Of a stretch of 64,000 nt of DNA, positions 53,264 through 63,781 are shown in pieces (the first letter of the stretch is position 1; each line of letters opens with the position of its first letter). A program made the position numbers and the translations under genes. Source of the stretch: Pseudoxanthomonas sp. z9 (lineage in GTDB: Bacteria; Pseudomonadota; Gammaproteobacteria; Xanthomonadales; Xanthomonadaceae); assembly GCF_006542425.1 (NCBI RefSeq), contig NZ_VFID01000001.1, positions 149,601-213,600 of the forward strand, written 5' to 3'. The notes beneath the pieces are model-generated. The model did no database searches, was not told the origin of the DNA, and was given only the letters and a program-made list of their open reading frames with translations.

Positions 53264-55857
53264 GGTGCGTGCGCCGCGCCATCCCCGGACGCCGGCATCG
53301 ACACGTAGTCGTTGTTGCCCAACCAGTGTTCCAGTGCCGGCGCGGGCAGCGGCGCGGAGAACAGGTAGCCCTGCAGCACCGGGAAACCCTGTTCGGCCAG
53401 GAACGCGTGCTGCGCGCCGGTTTCCACGCCCTCGGCCACCACCTTCATGCTCAGGCTCTCGCCGATGCGCAGCACCGAGGTGGTGAGGGTGCGGGCGATG
53501 GCGCTGCTGTCGATGTCGCGGACGAAGCTCTGGTCGAGCTTGAGTTCGTAGATGGGCAGCCGGTGCAGGTGGCTGAGACTGGAGTAGCCGGTGCCGAAAT
53601 CATCCAGCGACAGGCGCACGCCCATCACGTAGATGGCCTCGATGTTCTCCAGCACGTCCGGATTGGGATCCAGCATCACGCTCTCGGTGATTTCCAGGAT
53701 CAGGTCGTCGGGGTGGAGGCCATGCGCATCCAGGCAACTGGCGATCTGCAGCGACAGATCCGGATCGCGGAAATTGATCGCCGAGACGTTCACCGCCACC
53801 CGCGGCACCCGCAGTCCGCGGCGACGCCAGTCGGCCATCTGGGCGCAGGCGTGTTCCAGCACCCACAGGCTGAGGTCGGCGATCAGGCCGCATTCCTCGG
53901 CCACCGGCACGAAGCGCGAGGGTGGCACGATGCCCAGTTCCGGATGTTCCCAGCGCAGCAGTGCCTCCACGCCATACAGGGTGGGTTCGCCGCCGCCGCT
54001 GATCTGCGGCTGGTAGTGCAGGCTGAACTGGTCGGCCAGCAAGGCTTCGCGCATCGCCGTTTCCAGCGAGACGCGCTCCTGCGCGACCCGGTTCATGTCG
54101 CCGCTGAAGAAGCGCACGCTGCCGCCGCCGTCGGACTTGGCGCGGTACATCGCCATGTCGGCGTGGCGCAGCAGCAGGTCGATATCGCGGCCGTCGTCGG
54201 GATAGATCGCCACGCCGATGCTGGCGCTGGGATGCAGGGTCATCACGCCGGCGGTGGCCGGGCGCGCGATGGCGCCCAGCAGGCGTTCGGCGACGCTGGC
54301 GGCCTGTTCGGTGGAACATTGCGGCAACACCGCGACGAACTCGTCGCCGGCCTGGCGGCCGATCAGGTTGGGTCCGGGCAGTTCCTCGGCCAGGCGTGCG
54401 GCGATGTCGCGCAGCAGGCCGTCGCCGGCCGCGTGGCCCTGCGCCTCGTTGACGCGCTTGAAGCGATCCACGTCGATGAACAGGACCGCCGCCTGGCTGT
54501 TGAGCTGGGCGGAGTTGGCCAGGACCTGTTCGGCCTTGGCGCTGAACATGATCCGGTTGGGCAGGCCGGTCAGGGTGTCGTAGAAGGCGAGCTGGTGGAC
54601 CCGCTCGTTGGTCTGTTCGCGCTCCATCGCCAGCGCGCACAGGTGCAGGCAGGTGTCGGCGATGCGGCGATGCAGATCGTTGGGTTCGCCGCGCTCGCGA
54701 TAGTAGAAGCACAACGTGCCGAGCACGCGTCCGCTGCTGGACTTGATCGGGCTGGAGAAGCAGGCATGCAGGCCGTTGCCGAGCAGCAGGTCGCGGAAAC
54801 CCGACATCAGCGGATCGGTGGCGACGTCCGGCACGTGCACCGGGCGACCCCGCCAGGCGGCGGTGCCGCAGGCGCCCACGCGCGGGCCGATCGCCAGGCC
54901 ATCGCAGGCGGTCACCAGCGCGGTCGGCAGGCTGGGCGCTGCAAGCGGCCGCAGTCGGCCATCGCCATCCACCGCCAGCACGGACACCGCGACTTCGGGA
55001 GCGATGCGCTCGACTTCCCGGCACATGAGGGTCATCACGTCCGTGACCGGCTGCTCGCGGACCATCGCGTCCAGCACCTTGTGGTGCAGGACCTGGTGCG
55101 CCTTGGTCTGGGTGATGTCGGTCAACACGCTGACCAGTCCGATGGTACGGCCGTCATCATCGAGGACCGGATTGATCGCGGCCGATACCCACAGCGGACG
55201 TCCGCTCTTGGTATAGAGCAGCACTTCGGTCTGCATGCCCTCGGAGAGCGCGAGCGAGCGCTCGATGAGATCGCCCAGCTGCGGCTCGGTATGGGGACCG
55301 GACAACACCTCGCTGGGCTTGCGGCTGCGCAGGTCGTCCAGTTCGTAGCCCAGCATGCGGGTGAAACCGCTGTTGACGTACAGGACCTGCCGGTTGGGTG
55401 CACTCACGAAGATGGCGTTGTCGCTGCGATCCACCACCAGCGACAACTGGCGCATGCGTTCGCGCTGCAGGCGCACGTCGGTGAAATCGCGCAGCACGGC
55501 GGTGTGGAAGTGGCTGCTGCCGGCGTCGACCGGCGACATGGTCAGGGAAGCGGTGACCCGGCGACCGTCACCGCGTTCCAGCATCACTTCGCGATGGCCG
55601 CCGACCCAGTGCGCGGCGCAGGCGTGATCGGGAAGTTCCGCGCCACCCTCGACCGGGCACGGCAGGAAGCGGTGCAGGGGCTCTCCCAGCGCCTGTGCCC
55701 GTGGCACGCCCCACAGCTTTTCGGCGGCGGCGTTGAACAGCAGGACGCGGCTTTGCCCGTCGAGCACGAGCACCGCGTCGTTCGACTGTTCCAGGGTCTG
55801 GAACAGCAGATCGAAGGCGGTGTCGACCGGGGCGGGCGCGAACACGGACGCCTTCAT
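53260..55857 (-). CDS. PAS-PAS-GAF-GGDEF-EAL c-di-GMP protein
   Basis: An 865-residue cytoplasmic protein with two PAS domains (about 10-260), a GAF domain (about 265-420), GGDEF (about 425-590) and EAL (about 600-850). The GGDEF site reads RQAGDEF, probably inactive as a cyclase. The EAL site looks complete: GVEALLRWEH, EITESVM, LDDFGTGYSSL, AEGVET and QGYLF. It should therefore be mainly a phosphodiesterase. A FliA promoter lies upstream, and it overlaps the MASE2 cyclase by 4 nt, so a synthase and a hydrolase are made together. Confidence 0.92.
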   Translation of the reverse strand: MKASVFAPAPVDTAFDLLFQTLEQSNDAVLVLDGQSRVLLFNAAAEKLWGVPRAQALGEPLHRFLPCPVEGGAELPDHACAAHWVGGHREVMLERGDGRRVTASLTMSPVDAGSSHFHTAVLRDFTDVRLQRERMRQLSLVVDRSDNAIFVSAPNRQVLYVNSGFTRMLGYELDDLRSRKPSEVLSGPHTEPQLGDLIERSLALSEGMQTEVLLYTKSGRPLWVSAAINPVLDDDGRTIGLVSVLTDITQTKAHQVLHHKVLDAMVREQPVTDVMTLMCREVERIAPEVAVSVLAVDGDGRLRPLAAPSLPTALVTACDGLAIGPRVGACGTAAWRGRPVHVPDVATDPLMSGFRDLLLGNGLHACFSSPIKSSSGRVLGTLCFYYRERGEPNDLHRRIADTCLHLCALAMEREQTNERVHQLAFYDTLTGLPNRIMFSAKAEQVLANSAQLNSQAAVLFIDVDRFKRVNEAQGHAAGDGLLRDIAARLAEELPGPNLIGRQAGDEFVAVLPQCSTEQAASVAERLLGAIARPATAGVMTLHPSASIGVAIYPDDGRDIDLLLRHADMAMYRAKSDGGGSVRFFSGDMNRVAQERVSLETAMREALLADQFSLHYQPQISGGGEPTLYGVEALLRWEHPELGIVPPSRFVPVAEECGLIADLSLWVLEHACAQMADWRRRGLRVPRVAVNVSAINFRDPDLSLQIASCLDAHGLHPDDLILEITESVMLDPNPDVLENIEAIYVMGVRLSLDDFGTGYSSLSHLHRLPIYELKLDQSFVRDIDSSAIARTLTTSVLRIGESLSMKVVAEGVETGAQHAFLAEQGFPVLQGYLFSAPLPAPALEHWLGNNDYVSMPASGDGAAHAP

Positions 55858-55970
55858 GCCCTGTCACCGCGCAAGGAGCCACTTCCCGATGCGGGGATCG
55901 GGCGGGCATGGCAGCGGTGGGGAGGAAAGTCGGGGCTCATGCGCCATCCGTTGGTTCCAGGCGGGATCAG

Positions 55971-55997
55971 ATATCGGCCGCGGACGCGTCCGCTTGA
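55971..55997 (-). promoter_or_regulatory. FliA promoter of the PAS-GGDEF-EAL / MASE2-GGDEF unit
   Basis: Minus strand TCAAGCGG, 11 bp, GCCGATAT. The leader would be about 110 nt. Confidence 0.65.
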
Positions 55998-56060
55998 GGC
56001 CGTCATGCCCGGTGGTCGGACCAATGGCATGACGGGAAAGGTCATGGGCGGCGCGGTCCG

Positions 56061-58334
56061 TCAGAAGGTCTGCCACTCCGCGTCCGCGAAGGCGGGTGCG
56101 GAGGGCTGGGCACGCCGTGCGGCGGGCTTGCGGGTGGCGGCGATACCGGCGGAAGCGGCCTCAGGCCGCGTGCTCTTCGCGGGGTGGCCGTTCGCACGGG
56201 AAGCCCGCGCCGGGGACGGCGCGCCTGCCGCGTTGTCTTCGATGACGAACACGTCGACGGCCTCGGCGAGGCTCTGCGCTTGTTGCTCCATGCTGCGGGC
56301 GGCGGCGGAGGCTTCCTCGACCAGGGCGGCGTTCTGCTGGGTGGTCTCGTCCATCTGGGTGATGGTCTGGTTGACCTGCTCGATGCCGGCGGACTGTTCC
56401 TGCGAGGCGGCGGCAATCTCGGCCATGATGTCGGTGACGCGCTGGACCGAGGCGACGATTTCACCCATGGTCGCGCCGGCCTGGTTGACCAGCGAAGAGC
56501 CGGTGGCCACCTGGTCCACCGAGGCCTCAATCAGGCCCTTGATTTCCTTGGCGGCGTTGGCGCTGCGCTGGGCCAGGGTGCGCACCTCCGAGGCCACCAC
56601 CGCGAAGCCGCGGCCCTGTTCGCCGGCACGGGCGGCTTCCACCGCTGCATTGAGGGCCAGGATGTTGGTCTGGAAGGCGATGCCGTCGATGACGGCGATG
56701 ATTTCGGCAATCTTGCGCGAGGCCGCTTCGATGTCGCGCATGGTGGTGACGACCTGGCCGACGACGTTGCCGCCCTGGGAGGCGACGGAAGCCGCGCCGA
56801 TGGCCAGCTGGTTGGCCTGGCGGGCCGAGTCGGCGTTCTGGCGCACGGTGGAGGTCAGTTCCTCCATGGAGGCGGCGGTTTCCTCCAGGTTGGCGGCTTG
56901 TTGTTCGGTGCGGCGGGACAGGTCGGCGTTGCCGGAGGCAATCTCGCCGGCGGCGGTGTTGATGGCGGTGGAGGCGTCCTGGATGCGGGAGACGATGTCG
57001 GTGAGCTGGGCGACGGTGGCGTTGGCGTCATCGCGCATGCGGGCGAACACGCCGTGGAAGTCGCCGTCCATGCGGGCGGTCAAATCGCCGCGGGCGATGG
57101 CCTGCAACAGCTGCGAGACCTGGTCCAGGTTGCCGTCGGTGGTTTCCATCAGCTGGTTCAGGCCGGCGACCATGTCGCGGAAGTCGTACTGGTAGCGGTC
57201 GACCTCGCCGCGCTGGCTGAAGTCGCCAGCGGCCGCGGCGCTGGCCAGCCGCTTGATTTCGGCGTTGATGGCCGAAAGGCTCGACTTCACCGCATCGACC
57301 GTTTCGGTCATCAGCGCCTTCTCGCCGGGCAGGCGTGCGATGTCGACCGACAGATCGCCGATGGAGTAGCGCTGCATGATGCGCAGCGCGTCCAGGATCG
57401 CGGCCACGTGCTCGCCCACCAGGCCGTTGGTCTCGCGCACCATGTCCCCGTACTCGCCGGGGAACGCGGATTCATCCATGCGATAGCTGATGGAGCCTTC
57501 GTCATGGCGGCGTGCCATTTCGCGCTGCGCGCCGATCACCGCGCGCAACTGGTCCTGCATCCGGTGCATGCTTTCCAGCAGGCGGCCGGGTTCGTCGTGC
57601 GGTTGCTCGCCGATGGCGTTCTCCAGCCGGCCCGCGGCAATGGACTCGGCCACGCGGGTGGCGTGCCGCAGCGGCACCACGATACGGGTGCCGATGATCC
57701 AGCTCAGCAGCACCACGATGACCACCAGCGTGCCGCCGGCCAGGGTCATGATGCCGGTGAACATCCAGGCCTGGCTCTGCACGTCGTCCATGTACACGCC
57801 GGTGGCCACCACCCAGTTCCAGGTCTTGTAGGGCGCGGCGTAGACGACCTTGGCGATCGGCTCGTCGCCGCCCGGCTTGGGCCAGCGGAACTCGACGAAA
57901 CCGCCGCCACGGCGCGCGGCTTCCACGCCCTCCCGATACAGCAACACGCCGTCCGGGCTGCGTTCGTCGCCAATCGGTTTGCCGGCCAGTTCCTTGCGGA
58001 TCGGATGCATCAGCATGACCGGCTGCATGTCATGGATGTAGTAGTAGTCCACGCCCTTGTTGCCACGCATGCGCTCGATCGCCTTGAGCGCGTTCGCGCG
58101 CGCCGCCGCGGGATCCAGTTCGCCGGATTTCTCCAGCGCCGCGTAGTGATCGAGGATGCCGAAGGTCAGCTCCACACGGGTCTTCAGGCCCGTCTTGCGG
58201 GTCTCGTAGAGATCCAGGTACTGCATGCGCGCGGCGATCACGGCCAGGGCCACGATGCCGATCGCGATCAGGACGGTGAGCAGGTTGAGTTTGTGCCGGA
58301 CCGGCAGGTTGGCGAAGCGGCGGGACAGGTTCAT
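56061..58334 (-). CDS. Methyl-accepting chemotaxis protein with single Cache sensor (MCP 2)
   Basis: A 757-residue MCP. A first membrane segment near residue 20 ([19 protein letters not shown]) is followed by an sCache-type periplasmic domain (about 40-190, including [20 protein letters not shown]), a second membrane segment ([20 protein letters not shown]), HAMP and the same signalling module as MCP 1. The C terminus EWQTF is close to the E. coli NWETF docking peptide. About 1 kb of the signalling DNA is nearly identical to MCP 1 and MCP 3. Confidence 0.95.
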   Translation of the reverse strand: MNLSRRFANLPVRHKLNLLTVLIAIGIVALAVIAARMQYLDLYETRKTGLKTRVELTFGILDHYAALEKSGELDPAAARANALKAIERMRGNKGVDYYYIHDMQPVMLMHPIRKELAGKPIGDERSPDGVLLYREGVEAARRGGGFVEFRWPKPGGDEPIAKVVYAAPYKTWNWVVATGVYMDDVQSQAWMFTGIMTLAGGTLVVIVVLLSWIIGTRIVVPLRHATRVAESIAAGRLENAIGEQPHDEPGRLLESMHRMQDQLRAVIGAQREMARRHDEGSISYRMDESAFPGEYGDMVRETNGLVGEHVAAILDALRIMQRYSIGDLSVDIARLPGEKALMTETVDAVKSSLSAINAEIKRLASAAAAGDFSQRGEVDRYQYDFRDMVAGLNQLMETTDGNLDQVSQLLQAIARGDLTARMDGDFHGVFARMRDDANATVAQLTDIVSRIQDASTAINTAAGEIASGNADLSRRTEQQAANLEETAASMEELTSTVRQNADSARQANQLAIGAASVASQGGNVVGQVVTTMRDIEAASRKIAEIIAVIDGIAFQTNILALNAAVEAARAGEQGRGFAVVASEVRTLAQRSANAAKEIKGLIEASVDQVATGSSLVNQAGATMGEIVASVQRVTDIMAEIAAASQEQSAGIEQVNQTITQMDETTQQNAALVEEASAAARSMEQQAQSLAEAVDVFVIEDNAAGAPSPARASRANGHPAKSTRPEAASAGIAATRKPAARRAQPSAPAFADAEWQTF

Positions 58335-58796
58335 GGCGAACTCGGGGGAAGGAAAGTGGGATCAGGCGATGCGTCAGCGGAGGGTGCAGGCGCGAGTGGA
58401 CGCTGGTATGGGAACCTGGGGGGAAGCCGCCTCCCGCCGGGTGTCGAACCGCATCCGCCATTGCCATAGCCTGCGATGATCCCGGCGCGCGCTCGCGCTG
58501 CACGGGATGACGCCGCCGATGGCCGGCGCGGCCAGCGTCAGGAGAAACTTGCCGCGCGGGGAGAGGGCACCGAAACGCGGGCGGGATGCAGCGGACTTCA
58601 TGGGACTTCCGTTCACTTCTGGCAGAGGGGCGCCGGGCCCGGTAGTGCTATCGGCGCGGAGCGCGCGCGCGTTGAATCATCCTTGGTCGTAGGGGAATGC
58701 CTGACAGGGAACCGCGCGAGGCGTGCGCGGGCGCAGGGGAAGCCTGGCTCCCCCCGCGCGGGCGGTCATGCGATGGAACCGTCGCGCGAGGCGGCG
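58335..58796 (-). other. Region between MCP 2 and cheW with doubtful small ORF
   Basis: 462 bp with no convincing gene. One minus ORF (58374-58601, 75 residues, MKSAASRPRF...) has a ggaagt before it and a short hydrophobic stretch, but its residues are Arg/Ala-rich and look random. A weak FliA-like sequence (TCAA, 16 bp, GCCGATAG; 58648-58675) could drive MCP 2. Confidence 0.35.
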
Positions 58797-59273
58797 TCAG
58801 GCCGCTTCGGCTTCGGCGGTGTGTTCGGTCAGATCGGCACTGTCGATCAGGGTCTCGATGTCCAGCAGGATCAGCATGCGGTCGTCGACCGTGCCGATGC
58901 CGGAAATGAAGCGGGTGTCGACGCTGGCGCCGAACTCGGGGGTCGGGCGGATCTGGTCCTGTTCCAGCGGGATCACGTCGGAGACGCTGTCGACCACGAT
59001 GCCGACCACGCGGTCCTCGACGTTGAGCACGATCATCACGGTGAAGGCGTCGTAGCGCGCTTCCTTCAGGCGCAGCTTCAGGCGCAGGTCGATGACCGGG
59101 ACGATGGTGCCGCGCAGGTTGATCACGCCCTTGATGTACTCGGGCGCGTCCGGCAGCCGGGTGACGGCGTCGTAACCACGGATCTCCTGGACCTTCAGGA
59201 TGTCCACGCCGTAGTGCTCCTCGCCCAGCGCGAAGCTGAGGAACTCCGCGGCCGTGGTCTTGTTGTCGCTCAT
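58797..59273 (-). CDS. cheW: Chemotaxis coupling protein CheW
   Basis: A 158-residue CheW. EFLSFALGEEHYGVDILKVQ, VINLRGTIVPVIDLRLKL and VVDSVSDVIPLEQDQIRP are typical. It links MCPs to CheA. The ATG at 59273 follows aggagc; an upstream in-frame ATG (59291) has no ribosome site. The 16-residue tail after the last strand (ADLTEHTAEAEAA) is acidic. It stands alone, with its own FliA promoter, among the MCP genes. Confidence 0.96.
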   Translation of the reverse strand: MSDNKTTAAEFLSFALGEEHYGVDILKVQEIRGYDAVTRLPDAPEYIKGVINLRGTIVPVIDLRLKLRLKEARYDAFTVMIVLNVEDRVVGIVVDSVSDVIPLEQDQIRPTPEFGASVDTRFISGIGTVDDRMLILLDIETLIDSADLTEHTAEAEAA

Positions 59274-59325
59274 CGCAATGCTCCTGTGCATTCTGGCTGG
59301 GACGCGGAGGCGTCCTTCCCGCTAC

Positions 59326-59352
59326 TCATCGGCCGGCAGGGCGGGGACTTTA
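59326..59352 (-). promoter_or_regulatory. FliA promoter of cheW
   Basis: Minus strand TAAAGTCC, 11 bp, GCCGATGA, about 50 bp before the ATG. Confidence 0.8.
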
Positions 59353-59407
59353 GGCGGAGCGGGGAGGCGGCGGGCGGAACCGGGATGGGGGCCGCAGAAT
59401 CGGGGGG

Positions 59408-60187
59408 TCAGCCGATTCCGCGCTCGCGGGCGCTGCGCTGCCGTTCCATGCGGAAGATGTAGCGCTGGATCTGGGCGTCGCCGCCGCGCGGCAGGTCGGT
59501 GAACTGGCAGCCGGCCCGCCAGATTTCCCGGCCGTTGGGACGGGACTGGCGGAACAGGTTCTTGACCATCAGCCGCACCTGCAGCGGTTCGCCGTCCGGC
59601 AGCAGGAGCCGGCAGTCGGTGTATTCACGGAACGGGCGGAACTCGGGGCGTTCCGGCGGCACTTCCACCGCCAGGCCGCCGCCGCTGATGTCCAGCACCC
59701 GCATGTCGACCCATTGCGGTTCCTCTTCGCCGGACCCGAACGGAACCTGGCAGCGCACGGGATGCGCGACCGGCACCTGCAGGCGATAGAACTCGCGCCG
59801 CTGCAGGCGCAGCACCCGGTCCGGCAACGGCGCCCGGAACGCGGTCTGTCCATCCACGCGCAGGCGTTCGCAACCAGCCAGGGGAAACTGCACGTGCACG
59901 CGGTCCAGCTGTGACACGCAGACGATCTGGTCCGCTTCCTCGACCGAGCGGTTGATGGTTTCGCTGATGCTGCCGTCCAGCAGCAGGCTGCCTTCATCGG
60001 CTGCGAGCTCGAGGAGTGCCGTGGGAAAGACATGACCGCGCGGCACCAGATGCGCGCTGATCAGGGCGCGGCGGTCGATCAGCGCCTGCAGCACCTGGCG
60101 GATGTCGCGCGGGTGCCTGAGCAGGTACTTCTCTTCCTCGTCGTACCGCACGGGTTCCTGGGTGGCGGCCTCGATCTGTTCGGACAT
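59408..60187 (-). CDS. ycgR: Flagellar brake protein YcgR (PilZ)
   Basis: A 259-residue protein. Residues about 15-110 are the YcgR N-terminal domain. Residues about 125-245 are PilZ, with the c-di-GMP motifs RREFYRLQVP and LDISGGGLAVEV. When c-di-GMP binds, YcgR slows the flagellar motor. The ATG at 60187 (MSEQIEAATQ) is used; the longer reading upstream runs through dispersed repeats. A FliA-like promoter precedes it. Confidence 0.93.
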   Translation of the reverse strand: MSEQIEAATQEPVRYDEEEKYLLRHPRDIRQVLQALIDRRALISAHLVPRGHVFPTALLELAADEGSLLLDGSISETINRSVEEADQIVCVSQLDRVHVQFPLAGCERLRVDGQTAFRAPLPDRVLRLQRREFYRLQVPVAHPVRCQVPFGSGEEEPQWVDMRVLDISGGGLAVEVPPERPEFRPFREYTDCRLLLPDGEPLQVRLMVKNLFRQSRPNGREIWRAGCQFTDLPRGGDAQIQRYIFRMERQRSARERGIG

Positions 60188-60246
60188 GGGTTCGGTGTGG
60201 GAAGCGGAAATGACCAGGCCCGGTGGGGAGCGGGACAGTTGCCGAT

Positions 60247-60272
60247 ATATCGACCTCGTCACGGATTCTTTA
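60247..60272 (-). promoter_or_regulatory. FliA-like promoter of ycgR
   Basis: Minus strand TAAAGAAT, 10 bp, GTCGATAT. The spacer is one base short of the others here and the -10 has mismatches. Confidence 0.5.
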
Positions 60273-60340
60273 GAGAAGGGGAGAGTGAGCGTGATGGGGG
60301 TTGACCTGTGCCGGCGCGGTTGAGAGGCGTTTGTTGCTGG

Positions 60341-60608
60341 TGCGAAGAGCAAATCCCCCTCGGTCCCCCTTCTTCGAAGGGGGAGGCAACAGCGGGTCGT
60401 CCTTGCAGTGGATAGCCCCTTGGCGTCGGACCTTGCCGACGCCACCTGAATCCCACGACCCTCGACCTTCGACCTTCGACATGAGACATCGACGACTCGA
60501 CTTGAAAAAGGGGGCGGGCGCCCGCGTGAGCGGGTGACGGGGGATTGGCTTTTGGCGCCAAGAGCCAATCCCCCTCGGTCCCCCTTCTTCGAAGGGGGAG
60601 GCAACAGC
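60341..60608. repeat. Dispersed palindromic repeat cluster between ycgR and MCP 3
   Basis: Two copies of AAATCCCCCTCGGTCCCCCT and GAAGGGGGAGGC hairpins, plus a GGGGGCGGGCGCCCGCGT / GAGCGGGTGACGGGGGATT palindromic part. The second half (60506-60608), together with the MCP 3 3' end, is repeated at 63660-64000. Confidence 0.75.
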
Positions 60609-60621
60609 GGGAAGGCAGTGG

Positions 60622-63279
60622 TCAGAACTCCTGCCAGTCGCCGTCGGCCAGGGCCGGTTCGGGCTTGCGGCGGACCGGCGCGGCGGGTTTGCGTGGCGCG
60701 GGGCGTGCGGAGATGCGTGCCGGCGTGGCGGGCATGGCCGGGGCGGCGGGCGCTGCGGAATGCGGGCGCATTCCGCCGGTGGCTTCGCCTTCGATGACGA
60801 ACACATCCACCGCTTCGGAGAGCAGGCGGGCCTGGTCTTCCATGCTGCGGGCGGCGGCGGAGGCTTCCTCGACCAGGGCGGCGTTCTGCTGGGTGGTCTC
60901 GTCCATCTGGGTGATGGTCTGGTTGACCTGCTCGATGCCGGCGGACTGCTCCTGCGAGGCGGCGGCGATTTCGGCCATGATGTCGGTGACCCGCTGGACC
61001 GAGGCGACGATTTCACCCATGGTCGCGCCGGCCTGGTTGACCAGCGAAGAGCCGGTGGCCACCTGGTCCACCGAGGCCTCAATCAGGCCCTTGATTTCCT
61101 TGGCCGCATTGGCCGAACGCTGGGCCAGGGTGCGCACCTCCGAGGCCACCACCGCGAAGCCGCGGCCCTGTTCGCCGGCACGGGCCGCTTCCACGGCCGC
61201 ATTGAGGGCCAGGATGTTGGTCTGGAAGGCGATGCCGTCGATGACGGCGATGATTTCGGCAATCTTGCGCGAGGCCGCTTCGATGTCGCGCATGGTGGTG
61301 ACGACCTGGCCGACGACGTTGCCGCCCTGGGAGGCGACGGAAGCCGCGCCGATGGCCAGCTGGTTGGCCTGGCGGGCCGAGTCGGCGTTCTGGCGCACGG
61401 TGGAGGTCAGTTCCTCCATGGAGGCGGCGGTTTCCTCCAGGTTGGCGGCTTGTTGTTCGGTGCGGCGGGACAGGTCGGCGTTGCCGGAGGCAATCTCGCC
61501 GGCGGCGGTGTTGATGGCGGTGGAGGCGTCCTGGATGCGGGAGACGATGTCGGTGAGCTGGGCGACGGTGGCGTTGGCGTCATCGCGCATGCGGGCGAAC
61601 ACGCCGTGGAAGTCGCCGTCCATGCGGGCGGTCAAATCGCCGCGGGCGATGGCCTGCAACAGCTGCGAGACCTGGTCCAGGTTGCCGTCGGTGGTTTCCA
61701 TCAGCTGGTTCAGGCCGGCGACCATGTCGCGGAAGTCGTACTGGTAGCGGTCGACCTCGCCGCGCTGGCTGAAGTCGCCGGCGGCCGCGGCGCTGGCCAG
61801 CCGCTTGATTTCGGCGTTGATGGCCGACAGGCTGGCCTTGGTGGCGCGCATGGCTTCGGTGATGACCGCCTTTTCGCCAGGCAGATCTTCCATGTCCACC
61901 GACAGATCACCGACGGCGTACTGCCGCATCACCTCGACCGCGCGCATCTTCACCTTGATGTGTTCGCCGATAAGCGCGTTGGTCTCGCGCGCCATCCGGC
62001 CATACTCGCCGGGAAACAAGGACTCGTCCATGCGATAGCTGATCGCGCCTTCTTCATGGCGTCGGGTCATTTCGCCCAGTGCACCGATCAGTGCATGGAT
62101 CTGGGATTGCATGCGCAGCATTGCACCCTGCAACTGCCCCAATTCGTCGTTGCGATCCTGGGCGATGCGATTGTCCAGCCGGCCTTCGGCGATGGCGTCG
62201 GAAATGCGCACGGCTTCGGCCAGCGGCTTGAGGATCTGGCGACGCATCAGCACGAACAACGCACCGCACAGCACGCCGGCGGCGATCAGACCGACCACCA
62301 TGATGGTGAACAGCAGCGAGCGGGCCTGCTGCATCAGCAGCGAGCGCGGCACCACCACGCCCAGGGCAAAGCGCTGCGCGGCCTGTCCGATCTGCAGCGG
62401 CACATAGGCTTCCACCAGATCCTCATCCAGGTTCGCATCCCGGCTTTCGCGGAAGACGGACTGCCCCTTGGATATGCTGGCCAGCACGGCACGGGTGTCG
62501 GCGTCTTCCAGCTTGCGCCCGACCTTGGCCGGATCCGGATCGGCGACCACGGTACCGGCCGGCGACAGCAGGCGGACATGGCCTTCACCCATCGGCCGCA
62601 ATTTGGCGATGGATTTCTGCAGGGACTCCAGTGCGAAATCGACGGTCATCGCGCCGACGAAGCGGTCGTTCTCCACGATCGGCGTGGCCAGCGTGGTCAT
62701 CAGCACCTTGCGACCGCCGATCTCGTACTCGTACGGCTCCAGCACCACCGGCTGCTTGAGCTTGCGCGGCAGCAGATACCAGTCGCCATTGCCGGGGACT
62801 TCATAGTCGCGCAGCGCTTCCAGCATCGGCTGGCCGTCGCTCCAGGCCCAGTAGCTCATGAACCGGCCGGTGGCGTCGTGGCCTGCGGTGGCGACGTTCT
62901 CCGCGTCCTTGCCGTCGAACGCATCCGGTTCCCAGATGGTGCCCACGCCGACCCATTCGGGATGGGTGACCAATTGCTCGCGGATGATCGCGCTGGCGGT
63001 GCCGCGATCCAGGCCGGCATGCGCCCGCTGGCTGAGGAAACTGTTGCGGAGCGTCTCGTTGGTCGAGAACGCGCGTTCCAGGTCTCCGGAAATGCGTTCC
63101 GCCTCCGCCTGCGCGAGGTTCTGCATGCTGGCATGCGCGCTATCCAGGAGCGCATTGCTGCTGCGGACGTAGGTGATCAGGGCGGTAACGCCAAAGGCGA
63201 GTGCGGCGATCAGGGCCGTGCCGGACATCAGGCGGGTGGCGACGCTGCTGCTTGCGAAGTTCCGGAGTGAGCGGGTCAT
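60622..63279 (-). CDS. Methyl-accepting chemotaxis protein with double Cache sensor (MCP 3)
   Basis: An 885-residue MCP. Membrane segment near residue 25 ([19 protein letters not shown]), a large dCache-type periplasmic domain (about 45-330, with [23 protein letters not shown] and [13 protein letters not shown]), second membrane segment ([20 protein letters not shown]), HAMP and the shared signalling module. The C terminus DWQEF is the docking pentapeptide. The ATG at 63279 is chosen over an upstream ATG because a FliA promoter lies 67 bp before it. Ligand not predictable. Confidence 0.95.
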   Translation of the reverse strand: MTRSLRNFASSSVATRLMSGTALIAALAFGVTALITYVRSSNALLDSAHASMQNLAQAEAERISGDLERAFSTNETLRNSFLSQRAHAGLDRGTASAIIREQLVTHPEWVGVGTIWEPDAFDGKDAENVATAGHDATGRFMSYWAWSDGQPMLEALRDYEVPGNGDWYLLPRKLKQPVVLEPYEYEIGGRKVLMTTLATPIVENDRFVGAMTVDFALESLQKSIAKLRPMGEGHVRLLSPAGTVVADPDPAKVGRKLEDADTRAVLASISKGQSVFRESRDANLDEDLVEAYVPLQIGQAAQRFALGVVVPRSLLMQQARSLLFTIMVVGLIAAGVLCGALFVLMRRQILKPLAEAVRISDAIAEGRLDNRIAQDRNDELGQLQGAMLRMQSQIHALIGALGEMTRRHEEGAISYRMDESLFPGEYGRMARETNALIGEHIKVKMRAVEVMRQYAVGDLSVDMEDLPGEKAVITEAMRATKASLSAINAEIKRLASAAAAGDFSQRGEVDRYQYDFRDMVAGLNQLMETTDGNLDQVSQLLQAIARGDLTARMDGDFHGVFARMRDDANATVAQLTDIVSRIQDASTAINTAAGEIASGNADLSRRTEQQAANLEETAASMEELTSTVRQNADSARQANQLAIGAASVASQGGNVVGQVVTTMRDIEAASRKIAEIIAVIDGIAFQTNILALNAAVEAARAGEQGRGFAVVASEVRTLAQRSANAAKEIKGLIEASVDQVATGSSLVNQAGATMGEIVASVQRVTDIMAEIAAASQEQSAGIEQVNQTITQMDETTQQNAALVEEASAAARSMEDQARLLSEAVDVFVIEGEATGGMRPHSAAPAAPAMPATPARISARPAPRKPAAPVRRKPEPALADGDWQEF

Positions 63280-63345
63280 GAAAAAGGCCGGTAGTGAGGA
63301 CGGGAGAATCACCAGGCCGATGGGGGGAGCGGTCTGCAAAGCACT

Positions 63346-63372
63346 CCATCGGCCGTACGCTGCCGGGCTTTA
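63346..63372 (-). promoter_or_regulatory. FliA promoter of MCP 3
   Basis: Minus strand TAAAGCCC, 11 bp, GCCGATGG; about 60 nt leader. Confidence 0.75.
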
Positions 63373-63428
63373 GGCGTAATCGTGCTTTTGTGGGTGGATG
63401 CACGCGTGGAGATGCGTGAGGGAGGGAG

Positions 63429-63768
63429 AGAGAGCAAATCCCCCTCAATCCCCCTTCTTCGAAGGGGGAGGCAAAAAAGGTCGTCCGTGAAGTGGTAGCC
63501 CCCTTTGACAAAGGGGGCGGGCGCCCGCGTCAGCGGGTGACGGGGGATTGGCTCTTCGCGCGAGAGCAAATCCCCCTCAATCCTCCTTCTTCGAAGGGGG
63601 AGGCAACAGCGGGTCGTCCTTGCAGTGGATAGCCCCCTTGACCCGCCATTCGGCGGTTGAAGGCGAAAAGGGGGCGGGCGCCCGCGTGAGCGGGTGACGG
63701 GGGATTGGCTTTTGGCGCGAAGAGCCAATCCCCCTCAATCCCCCTTCTTTGAAGGGGGAGGCAAAAGC
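63429..63768. repeat. Dispersed palindromic repeat cluster between MCP 3 and MCP 4
   Basis: Three hairpin halves (CCCCCTTCTTCGAAGGGGG type) and two full palindromic parts (GGGGGCGGGCGCCCGCGT, then CGGGTGACGGGGGATTGGCT). The longest cluster of this family in the window. No coding sequence between the two MCP genes. Confidence 0.75.
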
Positions 63769-63781
63769 GGGAAGGCAGTGG

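Noticed and set aside
53203..57195. A 1330-residue plus-strand ORF over the PAS-GGDEF-EAL and MCP 2 genes
   Set aside because: Complement of two well-supported genes; similar mirror ORFs occur over each MCP because the signalling DNA is repeated.
58374..58616. An 80-residue minus ORF between MCP 2 and cheW as a real gene
   Set aside because: Arg/Ala-rich sequence without domain or clear conservation; kept only as a doubtful ORF in the region note.
60190..60604. N-terminal extension of YcgR, and similar extensions of flgF and MCP 3, rich in peptides such as SPSIPLLRRG
   Set aside because: These come from the dispersed palindromic repeat and lie upstream of promoters or family-typical starts.
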